From Paraburkholderia bannensis (lineage in GTDB: Bacteria; Pseudomonadota; Gammaproteobacteria; Burkholderiales; Burkholderiaceae), in contig NZ_JACHBW010000002.1 of the NCBI RefSeq assembly GCF_014200455.1, positions 310,001 to 374,000 of the forward strand: 64,000 bases of DNA, in the 5' to 3' direction. The translations under genes were made by a program, and so were the position numbers. This document shows, piece by piece, positions 55,476 to 63,952 of the stretch. Within the stretch, counting starts at the first letter, position 1, and every line of letters begins with the position of its first letter. The notes beneath the pieces were generated by a model. It did no database searches. It worked only from the letters and a program-made list of their open reading frames with translations, and had not been told where the DNA came from.

Positions 55476-55608
55476 GATCGCCTCCTGACCGTGGTTGTCG
55501 GAACTGCCGCACGGGGATGGTGAATCCGGGGGAGATTCGTGCGGCCCAGAACCGGCGCGAGGGACGGGATCGCCGCCCCGCGCGCTAACGGATGTACTGC
55601 GGCGGTGC

Positions 55609-55830
55609 TTACAGCTCCAGCTCGCCCAGCAGGCGATGCGCCAGCGCCTTGGCTTCCTCCAGCGCTTCTTCCGGCGTGCCCGAGGCCGCATCCACTTCGT
55701 AGAGGGCGTTTTCGAGCTCCTCACCGTCGTCGCGCGCCAGCGAGACGAGGCCTTGATACTGCCCGGCGTTCATGGGCCGCACCGAGGCGACCGCCGTATA
55801 GATCCCCTTCGTGTAGCTGACGTCTTCCAT
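55609..55830 (-). CDS. Small acidic conserved protein of unknown function
   Basis: A 73-residue acidic protein starting MEDVSYTKGIYTAVASVRP, with a helix rich in Glu/Ala (GTPEEALEEAKALAHRLLGELEL) at the end. No known domain. The ATG at 55830 has GAGGAG 6 nt upstream; an in-frame ATG 18 bp earlier is unlikely. It is co-directional with the 81-residue gene (133 bp apart), so they may be expressed together. Confidence 0.8.
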   Translation of the reverse strand: MEDVSYTKGIYTAVASVRPMNAGQYQGLVSLARDDGEELENALYEVDAASGTPEEALEEAKALAHRLLGELEL

Positions 55831-56013
55831 AGCCTGCTCCTCGCGCAAGGAAAACTCATGCTAGCACGTTGATCGCGCGGCTGCGGGGCAGGCTCGTGAC
55901 GCGGGCGCGGCGCTTTCATGTCACGCTTGCCGATCGGCCAGGGGAGCGCATGGCGCGCGCCCGAGGCGGTTCGTGGGTGCTCAGTCGGCGCTTGGTTGGC
56001 GCTCAATCGACGC

Positions 56014-56991
56014 TCAATCGGCGATCAGCGCAACCACTTCGTCGAGCGTCGGCGAGTACGCGCCGGCGCGGCGGCATGCGGCCGCGCCCGCCGCGAGCGA
56101 GAACGCCAGATGCTGCGGCCAGCTGCGCTGCGGCGCGCTCATCAGGCTGAACATCAGTCCGCCGATGGAAGCGTCGCCCGCGCCCACCGTATCCGCGACT
56201 TCGACGCGCGGCGGCGCGGCTTCGAACACTTCGTCGCCCACGTAGAGCGTCGCCGCCTGCGCGCCGCGCGTGACCAGCAGCGTCGCGGCGGGATTGAGCG
56301 CGCGCATGGCGGCTATCGCTTCCGGCTCGCTTTTGTCGGCGAACAGCATGCGCAGGTCTTCGTCGGAGACCTTGATGAGGTCGGCGAGCGCGGCCATGCG
56401 GTGCAGGATCGGCGCGTAACCGTGCGCCATCAGGTTGCGGTAGTTCGGATCGAAGCTGATCTTCACGCCTTGCGCGCGCAGTTCGGCGGCGAGCGTCGCG
56501 AGCGTTTCGCCCAGCGGCTGGCGCACGAGGCTGATGCAGCCAAAGTGCGCCCACTTGGCGTGCGTGCGCCAGCCTGCGGGCAGCTTCGCGGGATCGAAGG
56601 CGAGATCGGCGCTGTTGTCGCCGATGAAGTAGTACGCGGGCGGATGCGTCTGGTGGACGATGGCCAGCAGCGGCGCGCGCTCGACGCGCTGCATGAAGCG
56701 CATGTCGAGACCGGCGGCGACGCTGGCGTTCCAGAGTTCGTCCGAGAAGTTGTCGGTGCCGAGCGCGCCCGCGCAGGCCGTGGGCAGGCCCAGGCGTGCG
56801 ACCGCGCGCGCGACGTTCCAGCCTGCGCCGCCGGGGTGGGCGCGCCAGTGCGAGTCCGTGCCCGGCGCGCCTGCGGGCGCGTTCGCGCCGTCCGGCGCGG
56901 CGCCGCGCACGAGATCGGTGAGGATGTCGCCCGCCGAGATAAACGCGGGGAAGCCGGACGAGAAGTCGGGGCCAGTGCTGCAGGTGCTCAT
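56014..56991 (-). CDS. PfkB-family carbohydrate kinase
   Basis: A 325-residue ribokinase-fold enzyme. It has the N-terminal HPGGAGWNVARAVARLG substrate motif (about 52-68) and the C-terminal catalytic DTVGAGDASIGG (about 267-278) with the Asp base. The most probable substrate is fructose, since an AGE-type sugar isomerase is encoded upstream in the same operon; mannose isomerase plus fructokinase would form a pathway to fructose-6-phosphate. That assignment is inferred from context. It is the last gene of the operon that begins with the LacI regulator, 80 bp after the isomerase gene. Confidence 0.92.
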   Translation of the reverse strand: MSTCSTGPDFSSGFPAFISAGDILTDLVRGAAPDGANAPAGAPGTDSHWRAHPGGAGWNVARAVARLGLPTACAGALGTDNFSDELWNASVAAGLDMRFMQRVERAPLLAIVHQTHPPAYYFIGDNSADLAFDPAKLPAGWRTHAKWAHFGCISLVRQPLGETLATLAAELRAQGVKISFDPNYRNLMAHGYAPILHRMAALADLIKVSDEDLRMLFADKSEPEAIAAMRALNPAATLLVTRGAQAATLYVGDEVFEAAPPRVEVADTVGAGDASIGGLMFSLMSAPQRSWPQHLAFSLAAGAAACRRAGAYSPTLDEVVALIAD

Positions 56992-57071
56992 CGCTTGATC
57001 CTTCGCTATGTTTCGATATTTCCGCTATTTCCGCTGTGTTTCGCTACATGCCTCCGGTTGCGCCGTTCCGG

Positions 57072-58412
57072 TCAGACGCTGTCGTCGGTGCCGTTCGCGC
57101 GCGCCGGTTCATCGGCGGCTTCATCGGCACGCGCGCGCCCGATCACCGGCGCCATGCCGCGTCCCGGCAGCCCGTTGAGCGCTTCGTAGCAGGCGCCCAT
57201 GGTGTGATAGTCGGTCTTGCCAGCCGGGCTTTTCTCGTCGCTGTACTTGCGGTTGTCGCAGGTGAGGATGCGATACCACGCGCCATAGCGATGATCGACG
57301 AAATGCGCCCAGCTATAGCGCCAGATCTCGTCGTACCAGTCCCAGAAGCGCTCGTTGCCGGTGCGCTTGCCGAGCAGCGCGGCGGTGGCGAACGTTTCGG
57401 CCTGCACCCAGAAGTATTTGTCGTGGTCGCAGATGGTGCCGTCCGGGCCGAAGCCGTAATAGAGGCCGCCGTGATCGTTGTCCCAGGCGTGCGCCATCGC
57501 CGCGTCGAACAGTTCGATGGCGCGCGGCAGCAGCCACGGCAACGGACGATGTCGCTCCAGAATCAGCAGCAGCTTGGCCCATTCGGTCTGGTGGCCGGGC
57601 TGGAATCCCCACGGGCGGAAGATGTTCGAGCTGTCCTCTTCGTTGTAGTGCCAGTCCACCGACCAGTCGGCGTGAAAGTGCTCCCACACGAGTCCCTGCG
57701 AGAGCTTCGCCTGGCGCAGCGTGATGTTCGACGCCACGCGCTCCGCGCGGTCGAGATAGACGAGGTGGCCGGTCGCCTCGTAGGCGGCGAGCAGCGCTTC
57801 CGTGGTGTGCATATTGGCGTTCTGGCCGCGATAGCCGGACACCACCCAGTCGGCGCTCGCTTCGTCGGCGTAGAGGCCCGCTGCGCCGTCCCAGAAGCGG
57901 TGCTCCATCAACTCGAAGGTGGCGGCGATCATCGGCTTCGCTTCTTCGATGCCGGCCATTGCCGCGTGCGCGTACGCCAGCAGCACGAAGGCGAGGCCGT
58001 AGCAGTGGCGCGTGGCGTCGAGCACGCGCTTCCTGCCGTCGCGCCAGTCGATCTCCCAGTCGTAGCCCTGATGCTGCGGGTCCCAGTGCGCTTCGCGCAG
58101 GAACTGCAGGCCGTGGCGTGCGTAGGCGAGATGCTGGGCGTCGCCGGTTTCGCGATACGCCATCGCGTAATTGAAGACGAAGCGGCAGCTGCTCACCAGA
58201 TGGCGCGAGTGCGCGTTGTAGACCGAGCCGTCGTCGCGGAAGTAGTGGAAGAAGCCGCCCGAGGCGTCGAACACGTTGGGCGCGTAGAAACGCAGCGTGT
58301 CCGCGACATGGCCGAGCAGGAAGGCGCGGTCGCGAAAGCTCGCGACGGCTGGCGCTTTGCTGGCCGCAGCGGCGCTGTCGTGGGCGTGAAGGGTGTCGAT
58401 GGGCTTCGTCAT
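57072..58412 (-). CDS. AGE-family sugar epimerase/isomerase (D-mannose isomerase-like)
   Basis: A 446-residue alpha/alpha-barrel enzyme of the N-acylglucosamine 2-epimerase family. Conserved features: RHCYGLAFVLLAYAHA (near 141), NANMHTTEALLAAYE (near 199, with the catalytic His), HYNEED and PGHQTEWAKLLL (near 278, with another catalytic His), and DHDKYFWVQAET (near 338). This pattern suits YihS/mannose isomerase types that interconvert mannose and fructose. The gene starts 7 bp after the LacI regulator stop. Paired with the downstream kinase it could channel mannose to fructose-6-phosphate. Confidence 0.92.
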   Translation of the reverse strand: MTKPIDTLHAHDSAAAASKAPAVASFRDRAFLLGHVADTLRFYAPNVFDASGGFFHYFRDDGSVYNAHSRHLVSSCRFVFNYAMAYRETGDAQHLAYARHGLQFLREAHWDPQHQGYDWEIDWRDGRKRVLDATRHCYGLAFVLLAYAHAAMAGIEEAKPMIAATFELMEHRFWDGAAGLYADEASADWVVSGYRGQNANMHTTEALLAAYEATGHLVYLDRAERVASNITLRQAKLSQGLVWEHFHADWSVDWHYNEEDSSNIFRPWGFQPGHQTEWAKLLLILERHRPLPWLLPRAIELFDAAMAHAWDNDHGGLYYGFGPDGTICDHDKYFWVQAETFATAALLGKRTGNERFWDWYDEIWRYSWAHFVDHRYGAWYRILTCDNRKYSDEKSPAGKTDYHTMGACYEALNGLPGRGMAPVIGRARADEAADEPARANGTDDSV

Positions 58413-58419
58413 GGCGTTC

Positions 58420-59484
58420 TCAGGTTGACTGGGCGTGTGCGGCGAGCGCGTGCGGCGCGGCGTTCGCTGCGTGCGCTGCGTGCGCATTGTGTGGCTGCGT
58501 GGCGGTGCTGGCGCGTTCGATCAGCCGCACGGGCAGGACGATTTCCGGCGTCGCGGGCGCTTCTTCGAGCAGCAGTTCCACGCCGCGCCGCCCAAGCGCT
58601 TCCTTGTCGACCGCGATGGTCGAGAGCGCGGGCGCGGCATGCGAAGCGCCCGCAATATCGTCGAAACCGATGATCGCGACGTCTTCCGGCACGCGCAGGC
58701 CGCTCGCGAGGCACACGCGCATGGCGGCGAGGGCGGCAGCGTCGTTGTAGGCGAACACGGCGTCGGGCGGCGCTTCGCCGCGCGCCCTCGCCGCGTCGAG
58801 CAGGCGTTGCATGGCGAGCGTCGCGCCGGTGTCGGGATCGAGCCCGCCGTCGATGGTGATCTCCAGCGACGGATCGAACAGCAGGCCCGCTTCGAAGAAG
58901 GCGCGCCGGTAACCGAGCGCGCGCTGCGCGATGCTGTAGTGCGCGAGCGACCCGCCGATAAAGGCCACGCGCCGCCGCCCCATGCCGAACAGATGATGCA
59001 TGGCGAGCGCCGCGCCCGCGCCGTTGTCGATGTTCACCGAGCGCAGGCCCGGCGCCCACAGGTCGATCAGCACGAGCGGGCGTTGCAGCGCGACCAGCGC
59101 GTGCAGCGTTTCGGGCTCGACGAAACCGGCCACGGCGATCGCGTCGGGCGCGTGCAGGCGCAGTTGCTGGATGGTGTCGTCGGCGGGACCGGCGGTGAGC
59201 AGGGCGGGCACGATGGCGTGCTCGCGGCAGGCTTGCTCGACGCCGTGCAGGACGTGCGAGAAGAATGGGCTGGCGGAAAAATTGTTGTGCTGACGATGCA
59301 GCAGGAAGGTGAGGCGGCGAATGCGCGGGCGCAGTTGCGCGCTGTCGTAGCCGAGCGAGCGCGCGACTTCGACAATGCGCAGGCGCGTGGCCTCGGACAA
59401 GCCGGGCTGATTTTTGAGCGCGCGGGACACCGTGCCGATCGACACGTTGGCGGCCTGCGCGACGTCGCGAATGGTTGTCCCCAT
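58420..59484 (-). CDS. LacI-family transcriptional regulator
   Basis: A 354-residue repressor. The LacI helix-turn-helix is at residues 4-25 (TIRDVAQAANVSIGTVSRALKN) with the hinge near 50. A type I periplasmic-binding-like effector domain follows. The C-terminal tail is a His/Ala-rich repeat (HAAHAANAAPHALAAHA). The ATG at 59484 fits the family. It is the first gene of the operon and likely autoregulates it through the palindrome at 59541-59552; the effector is probably the sugar or its phosphate. Confidence 0.94.
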   Translation of the reverse strand: MGTTIRDVAQAANVSIGTVSRALKNQPGLSEATRLRIVEVARSLGYDSAQLRPRIRRLTFLLHRQHNNFSASPFFSHVLHGVEQACREHAIVPALLTAGPADDTIQQLRLHAPDAIAVAGFVEPETLHALVALQRPLVLIDLWAPGLRSVNIDNGAGAALAMHHLFGMGRRRVAFIGGSLAHYSIAQRALGYRRAFFEAGLLFDPSLEITIDGGLDPDTGATLAMQRLLDAARARGEAPPDAVFAYNDAAALAAMRVCLASGLRVPEDVAIIGFDDIAGASHAAPALSTIAVDKEALGRRGVELLLEEAPATPEIVLPVRLIERASTATQPHNAHAAHAANAAPHALAAHAQST

Positions 59485-59540
59485 GGTTCCTGTTTTTGCC
59501 CGGTCAGCTTTGCGGCGATTGTATAGTAAAAACATCAGTC

Positions 59541-59552
59541 CGCAACGTTGCG
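59541..59552. promoter_or_regulatory. CGCAACGTTGCG palindrome, candidate LacI-family operator
   Basis: A perfect 12-bp dyad with central CG, 56 bp upstream of the LacI gene start. LacI-family operators typically are CG-centred palindromes of this kind. Confidence 0.6.
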
Positions 59553-59695
59553 TCGGCCCGAAAATCCCCCGTAAATACCCGTAAATACAGAGATAAACGT
59601 AAAATTACGTGTTTAGTAAAACTAGCTAAACAGACTGGCCGGGAACGCCGGTTGCTCTACGACTCGGGTCATCAATTGAACCTTACGGGGGCATC

Positions 59696-59851
59696 ATGCT
59701 CGGCACCTTGCTTCTGGTTATTCTGATCCTGCTGCTGATCGGCGCTTTTCCCGCCTGGCCTCATAGCCGCTCATGGGGCTACGCGCCATCCGGTACGCTC
59801 GGGGTCGTCGTCATCGTGGTGGTCGTGCTCGTGTTGATGGGGACGATCTAG
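59696..59851 (+). CDS. DUF3309-family small membrane protein
   Basis: A 51-residue protein too short for usual gene finders. It has two hydrophobic segments (about 2-17 and 34-48) around a short WPHSRSWGYAPSG turn, the exact pattern of DUF3309 (MLGTLLLVILILLLIGAFP start). The family is common in proteobacteria and has no known function. TACGGGGGCATC precedes the ATG. A strong terminator follows 43 bp after the stop. Confidence 0.93.
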   Translation: MLGTLLLVILILLLIGAFPAWPHSRSWGYAPSGTLGVVVIVVVVLVLMGTI

Positions 59852-59894
59852 CGCTCGCCGCTTCGCGCGGCGCACTGAGAAACGAAAAGAAACG

Positions 59895-59933
59895 AAAAGG
59901 CCGGCGCGGATGGGATCCGCGTCGGCCTTTTTT
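59895..59933 (+). terminator. Intrinsic terminator of the DUF3309 gene
   Basis: A 17-bp stem with one G-T wobble (59895-59911 with 59915-59931), 3-nt loop, ending in TTTTTT. The A-run at the left end makes it usable by the convergent gene at 59972. Confidence 0.95.
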
Positions 59934-59971
59934 GATCGGGCGTGGCCCGCCGCGCGTGTTTCGCTTCGCGT

Positions 59972-60403
59972 TCAAACCTTCAGCGCAAGCGACTCGCAGA
60001 GCACGGCCATTTCTGCGCCGCACGATGGCTCCAGAACGAACAGCACGTGATGGCCTGCCGCCAGATCGCTCACACAATCCTCCCCGTTCTGCTCGCTAAT
60101 CGCCGCACCTTTGGCGTCGTCGCGGCTATTCATCCAGTGCAGCCAGTTGCGAACTTCTGCCAATGAAAACGCGTAGCCTGGCGATATCAGCAGCCTTGAC
60201 ACGACGTTCTGCCCAGCAAAATCAATCAAGCGCTGACGGATCACGCTGGAAAATCTGAGTGCCTCGACTTTGCCTCCTACCCGGCGAAAGCGAAGCTCAA
60301 GCGTGCGCAACGAGGGATTGTGTTCTATTCCGATTAGCTCAGCGTCGCGAAAGCTCGGGAATTCTTTGAGATCGCGTATATCGGTGTACGAACCGGTGGC
60401 CAT
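59972..60403 (-). CDS. Protein of unknown function
   Basis: A 143-residue soluble protein. It shows a beta-rich N-terminal half (ELIGIEHNPSLRTLELRFRR; VEALRFSS) and a cysteine-containing C-terminal half. It resembles small immunity-like or housekeeping unknowns in layout but I cannot name a family. The ATG at 60403 has GGAGCAC 5 nt upstream; an open frame extends 46 codons further without support. Codon use is somewhat less GC-rich than that of neighbours. Confidence 0.8.
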   Translation of the reverse strand: MATGSYTDIRDLKEFPSFRDAELIGIEHNPSLRTLELRFRRVGGKVEALRFSSVIRQRLIDFAGQNVVSRLLISPGYAFSLAEVRNWLHWMNSRDDAKGAAISEQNGEDCVSDLAAGHHVLFVLEPSCGAEMAVLCESLALKV

Positions 60404-60584
60404 ATGTGCTCCGAGGACTCGTGGCGGAGCAAAGGAAACGCCGCGCCCGCGCACGCCGTCATCCCAGTCTGGGGCTTGCGTTGCTGAACGCATGAAACCG
60501 ACGACGTTTTGTGGGGTTCGCGCGCGCGTCGGGGCATTCATCCGGTGGTGTCGACCGCGTCCGACGAAAGGCCGAAATCCACCC

Positions 60585-62426
60585 TTATCCGTGCGCCAGC
60601 GCCGGCAGCAGTTCTGCGCTTTCTCCGCCTTCGATCACCACCAGCCCCGTTGCCTCCTGCTTGGCGCGGCGCTTGGCAATCGCGGCCAGCGAGGCGATCG
60701 CTTCGCTGCCGTGCTGCGCGCCACCGCCTGGCGCGATATGCACGCAGCCAATCGCCATGGTCACGAAGCCGAAGAAGGTCGGATGACCCTGGCGGTCCTC
60801 GCCGTGGATGCCGCCCGAGAGGCGGTCCACGGGCGCGTAAAACCGCAGCGCCCCGGCGTTGAAGGTTTCGATGGCGCGGCTTGCCCGCTCGCGCCACGTC
60901 TCGCTCTGGAACAGGATCAGAAAATCGTCGCCGCCCACATGGCCGAGGAAGTCGCGCGTGGCGTCGCACACATCCGCCAGCACCTGGGCCGCGAACTTGA
61001 GCACCTCGTCGCCCTGCCAGTAGCCGTACTGATCGTTGAACGGCTTGAACTGGTTCAAATCGACATAGCAGGCGTGAAAGCCCGCGTCATGCGACAGCAG
61101 GCGCTCGATGTGCGAACTGATCGGGATATTGCCGGGCAAAAAGGTGAGCGGATTCGCGTAACGCGCCGCCTGGATGCGCACTTCGGTGACCGCGCGCACG
61201 AGGCTCTCGCCGGTGCCGAGCCCCGCGTAACGGCCGTTGTCGGTGATGACGAAACCATCGGCGAGATAGCGTTGATCGTCGCTCGCGAGCAGCGCCGCCA
61301 TCTGCTCGACGCTCATCGTTTGCTCGATCAGCACCGGCTGCGCATTGGCGAATTGCAGGCAGGCCTTCTTGCCGAACAGCTCGCGGTGATAGGGCAGCGC
61401 GTAGCGGTCCATGAAGGCGCGCCGGTTGATCAGCGCGACGGGCGTTTCGCCTTCCACCACGGCGACCGCGTGCAGTTCGGGCATGCGGGTGAAGAGTTCG
61501 AGCACGTCGTTATTGGTCGCGCGGCGCGGCAGCGCGGGCGCGTGCACCAGCATCTTCTGCGCGGGCGCGCCGCCGCCTGGGCTCGCGCCGCTGTTGCGCG
61601 TGAGCTCGGGAAACACGGCGATGTGCTGCGCGCTGATCGCGGCGCGCACGCGCTCGTCGATCCGCGCGCGCGGCTGCGCCTGCGGGCGGCCGAGGAAAAA
61701 GCCCTGGCCGCTTTCAATGCCCATGTCGCGCAGCACCAGCAGATCGGCTTCGTTTTCGATGCCTTCGGCCACGAGCCGCGCGCCGCTTGCCTGCGCGAAA
61801 TGCTGCATGGCGCGCACGGCCTCGAACTTGAGCGCGGTGTTGGCGATGTCCTGGATGAAGTACCGGTCGATTTTCACGACGTCGGGCTGCAACTGCACCC
61901 AGAGGTTCATGCTGGCATTGGCGCTGCCGTAATCGTCGAGCGCGAACTGCGCGCCCGCCGCGCGCAAGGCCGCGACCACCGGCGCGAAATCGCGCAGATC
62001 GGCGATGGCGCTTTGCTCGGTCAGCTCGATCACGACGCGATGGGCGTCGATGCGTGCGAACAGCGTGTCCATGCCCATGCTGGCCAGCTGGCAAAGCGCG
62101 GTCGCGCTGAAGTTCAGAAACAGCTTGCCGTGGCAGCCGAGCGCGTTGAACGCGTCGATGCAGGCAAGGGCTGCGGCGTGTTCGAGCGCCGTGGTGCAGC
62201 CTGCCTCGCTGGCCTGCGCGAACAGCGCGGCGGGCGACTCGAAGGGCGAGCCGGCCGGGCCGCGAATCAGCCCCTCGTAACCGAGAATCGCGCCATCGTC
62301 GAAGTCGACGATGGGCTGGAAGACGGCGCGCAGCTGGCGCTGGGCGATCAAGGCCTCGATGCCGGTCGAGGGCGGGGCGCCCTCGTGATGCGTTGGGGCG
62401 GACGGCGTGGACGCGCGTGCAGACAT
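60585..62426 (-). CDS. EAL-CBS-GGDEF cyclic-di-GMP signalling protein
   Basis: A 613-residue cytosolic protein: EAL domain (about 30-260) with E51 in YEGLIRGP, VIELTEQ, the DDYGSANAS loop (altered from DDFGSG), VKIDR and QGFFLGRP; a CBS pair (about 290-410); and a GGDEF domain with GGDDF at 498-502. The second acidic residue of GGDEF is Asp, and no RxxD I-site stands before it, so cyclase activity is doubtful and it may act as a GTP-sensing regulator of the EAL domain. The ATG at 62426 has only a weak binding site; a TTG 54 bp earlier is possible. Confidence 0.92.
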   Translation of the reverse strand: MSARASTPSAPTHHEGAPPSTGIEALIAQRQLRAVFQPIVDFDDGAILGYEGLIRGPAGSPFESPAALFAQASEAGCTTALEHAAALACIDAFNALGCHGKLFLNFSATALCQLASMGMDTLFARIDAHRVVIELTEQSAIADLRDFAPVVAALRAAGAQFALDDYGSANASMNLWVQLQPDVVKIDRYFIQDIANTALKFEAVRAMQHFAQASGARLVAEGIENEADLLVLRDMGIESGQGFFLGRPQAQPRARIDERVRAAISAQHIAVFPELTRNSGASPGGGAPAQKMLVHAPALPRRATNNDVLELFTRMPELHAVAVVEGETPVALINRRAFMDRYALPYHRELFGKKACLQFANAQPVLIEQTMSVEQMAALLASDDQRYLADGFVITDNGRYAGLGTGESLVRAVTEVRIQAARYANPLTFLPGNIPISSHIERLLSHDAGFHACYVDLNQFKPFNDQYGYWQGDEVLKFAAQVLADVCDATRDFLGHVGGDDFLILFQSETWRERASRAIETFNAGALRFYAPVDRLSGGIHGEDRQGHPTFFGFVTMAIGCVHIAPGGGAQHGSEAIASLAAIAKRRAKQEATGLVVIEGGESAELLPALAHG

Positions 62427-62750
62427 GGAAAGAGCCAGGATGGCTTGGACGACGGGAATATCGGCAGCAGCGTCGGACAATTAAATGAACTTTTAATGAC
62501 AGTTCGAAGAAAAAAGGTGCGAAACGGTGCGAAATGGGTGGGCCAACGTTTGCGCGTTTGTTTGCTGTTGTTTGTTGTTGATTGTTGACGTCCTGCGAAC
62601 GCGAACAAGCGCGAACCGGGCGAGAGGCGGGGGAGATTCGAAGCGGCCAGGGTGGCCGCTCGATGAGTCAGGCGTGGGGAAGCGGGCGCGAGGCAGCGGG
62701 CGCGAGGCAGCCGTAAAAAGGCCGGCTCCCCGTGAGACGTGCCGGTTCTG
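62427..62750. other. Intergenic region upstream of the EAL-CBS-GGDEF gene
   Basis: 324 bp between co-directional genes. The AT-rich patch 62480-62515 probably contains the promoter of the EAL-CBS-GGDEF gene. TTGTTTGCTGTTG-type repeats lie at 62558-62586. The right end carries the symporter terminator. No gene is supported. Confidence 0.5.
62714..62747 (-). terminator. Probable terminator of the symporter gene
   Basis: A 7-bp GC-rich stem (62720-62726 with 62741-62747, two G-T pairs), 14-nt loop, followed on the minus strand by CTTTTT. It lies right after the stop at 62751. Confidence 0.6.
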
Positions 62751-63785
62751 TTATCGACGGCCTGCCGCCGTCGCACCGCCGTGCGATTCGTCACCGGCTT
62801 GTGCTGCGCGTTCCGCGCTCATGTCGCGTGCGCCCCAGCGCTGCGCGAGCGCCGCACACACCATCAGCTGGACCTGGTGAAACAGCATCAACGGCAACAC
62901 GACCGCGCCCACGGCGTTGGAAGCGAAGATCACTTTCGCCATCGGCACACCCGCCGCGAGGCTCTTCTTCGAGCCGCAGAAAATGATCGTGATCTGGTCG
63001 GCGCGCGAGAAGCCCAGCTTCCTGCTCGTGAAGATCGTGATGCCCAATGCGAGCGCGAGCAGCACGCCGTTGACGATCAGCAGCCCGCCCAGCGCCGCGA
63101 GCGGCGTGTGGTGCCACAGACCTTCATTGATCGCTTCGGAAAATGCGCCGTACACCACCAACAGGATCGAGCCCTGATCGACGAACTTGAGCACGCCGCG
63201 ATTGCGTTCGATCCAGCCGCCAATCACGGGGCGCAGCAATTGACCCGCCACGAACGGCACCAGCAGTTGCAGCACGATGTTCCACACCGTATGCCAGGCG
63301 GAACTGCCGCCGGCGCTCTGGTTCGTCACCATGAGGCTCACGAGCGCGGGCGTGACGAAGATGCCGATCAGGCTGGACGCCGAGGCGCTGCAAACGGCCG
63401 CTGGCACGTTGCCGCGCGCGATCGAGGTAAAGGCAATCGACGATTGCACCGTCGAAGGCAGCGTGCACAGGAACAGCACGCCCATATAGAGCGCGGGCGT
63501 GACGAGCGGCGAGAGCACCGGCCTGAGCGCCAGGCCCAGCAGCGGGAACAGGATAAAGGTGCTGGCCAGCACGACCAGATGCAGACGCCAGTGGGTCGCG
63601 CCCGCCACGATCGCTTCGCGCGAGAGTTTGGCGCCGTGCAGGAAGAACAGCAGGCCGACGGCAAGATTGGTGAGCCAGTTGAACGCGGTGGCGGCCTGGC
63701 CGTGCACCGGCAGCAGGCTCGCGAGGATCACGGTGCCGACGAGGCAGAGCGTGAAGTTATCGGGCAGGAATTTCGGACGTGCCAT
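62751..63785 (-). CDS. Bile acid:sodium symporter-fold transporter (YfeH-like, SBF-like family)
   Basis: A 344-residue membrane protein with about ten transmembrane segments. The N-terminal half has LTNLAVGLLFFLHGAKLSREA (about 38-58) and LPSTVQSSIAFTSIARGN (about 108-125, the unwound helix that binds sodium), and the second half has FCGSKKSLAAGVPMAK (about 273-288). These are the YfeH/SBF-like signatures. The C-terminal 40 residues are hydrophilic. It imports an organic anion with sodium; substrate unknown. Single gene. Confidence 0.93.
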   Translation of the reverse strand: MARPKFLPDNFTLCLVGTVILASLLPVHGQAATAFNWLTNLAVGLLFFLHGAKLSREAIVAGATHWRLHLVVLASTFILFPLLGLALRPVLSPLVTPALYMGVLFLCTLPSTVQSSIAFTSIARGNVPAAVCSASASSLIGIFVTPALVSLMVTNQSAGGSSAWHTVWNIVLQLLVPFVAGQLLRPVIGGWIERNRGVLKFVDQGSILLVVYGAFSEAINEGLWHHTPLAALGGLLIVNGVLLALALGITIFTSRKLGFSRADQITIIFCGSKKSLAAGVPMAKVIFASNAVGAVVLPLMLFHQVQLMVCAALAQRWGARDMSAERAAQAGDESHGGATAAGRR

Positions 63786-63952
63786 CGGACAATCTCAAGT
63801 GCGCATGTCGGCGCCGGGCGGTGTGCGTCGGCGGACGCAGCACTGCGGGTCATCGGAATATCGGGAAGCCCTTATCGGGAAGCCCATTTTCGGAAAAGCC
63901 TATTGTCGGCGCAAGCTCATTGAAAAAGCAAATTCATTCGAGACATCGATTA

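Noticed and set aside
60270..62588. A 772-codon plus-strand frame opposite the EAL-CBS-GGDEF gene
   Set aside because: Same reason: it mirrors the codon periodicity of the real minus-strand gene and has no recognisable domain.
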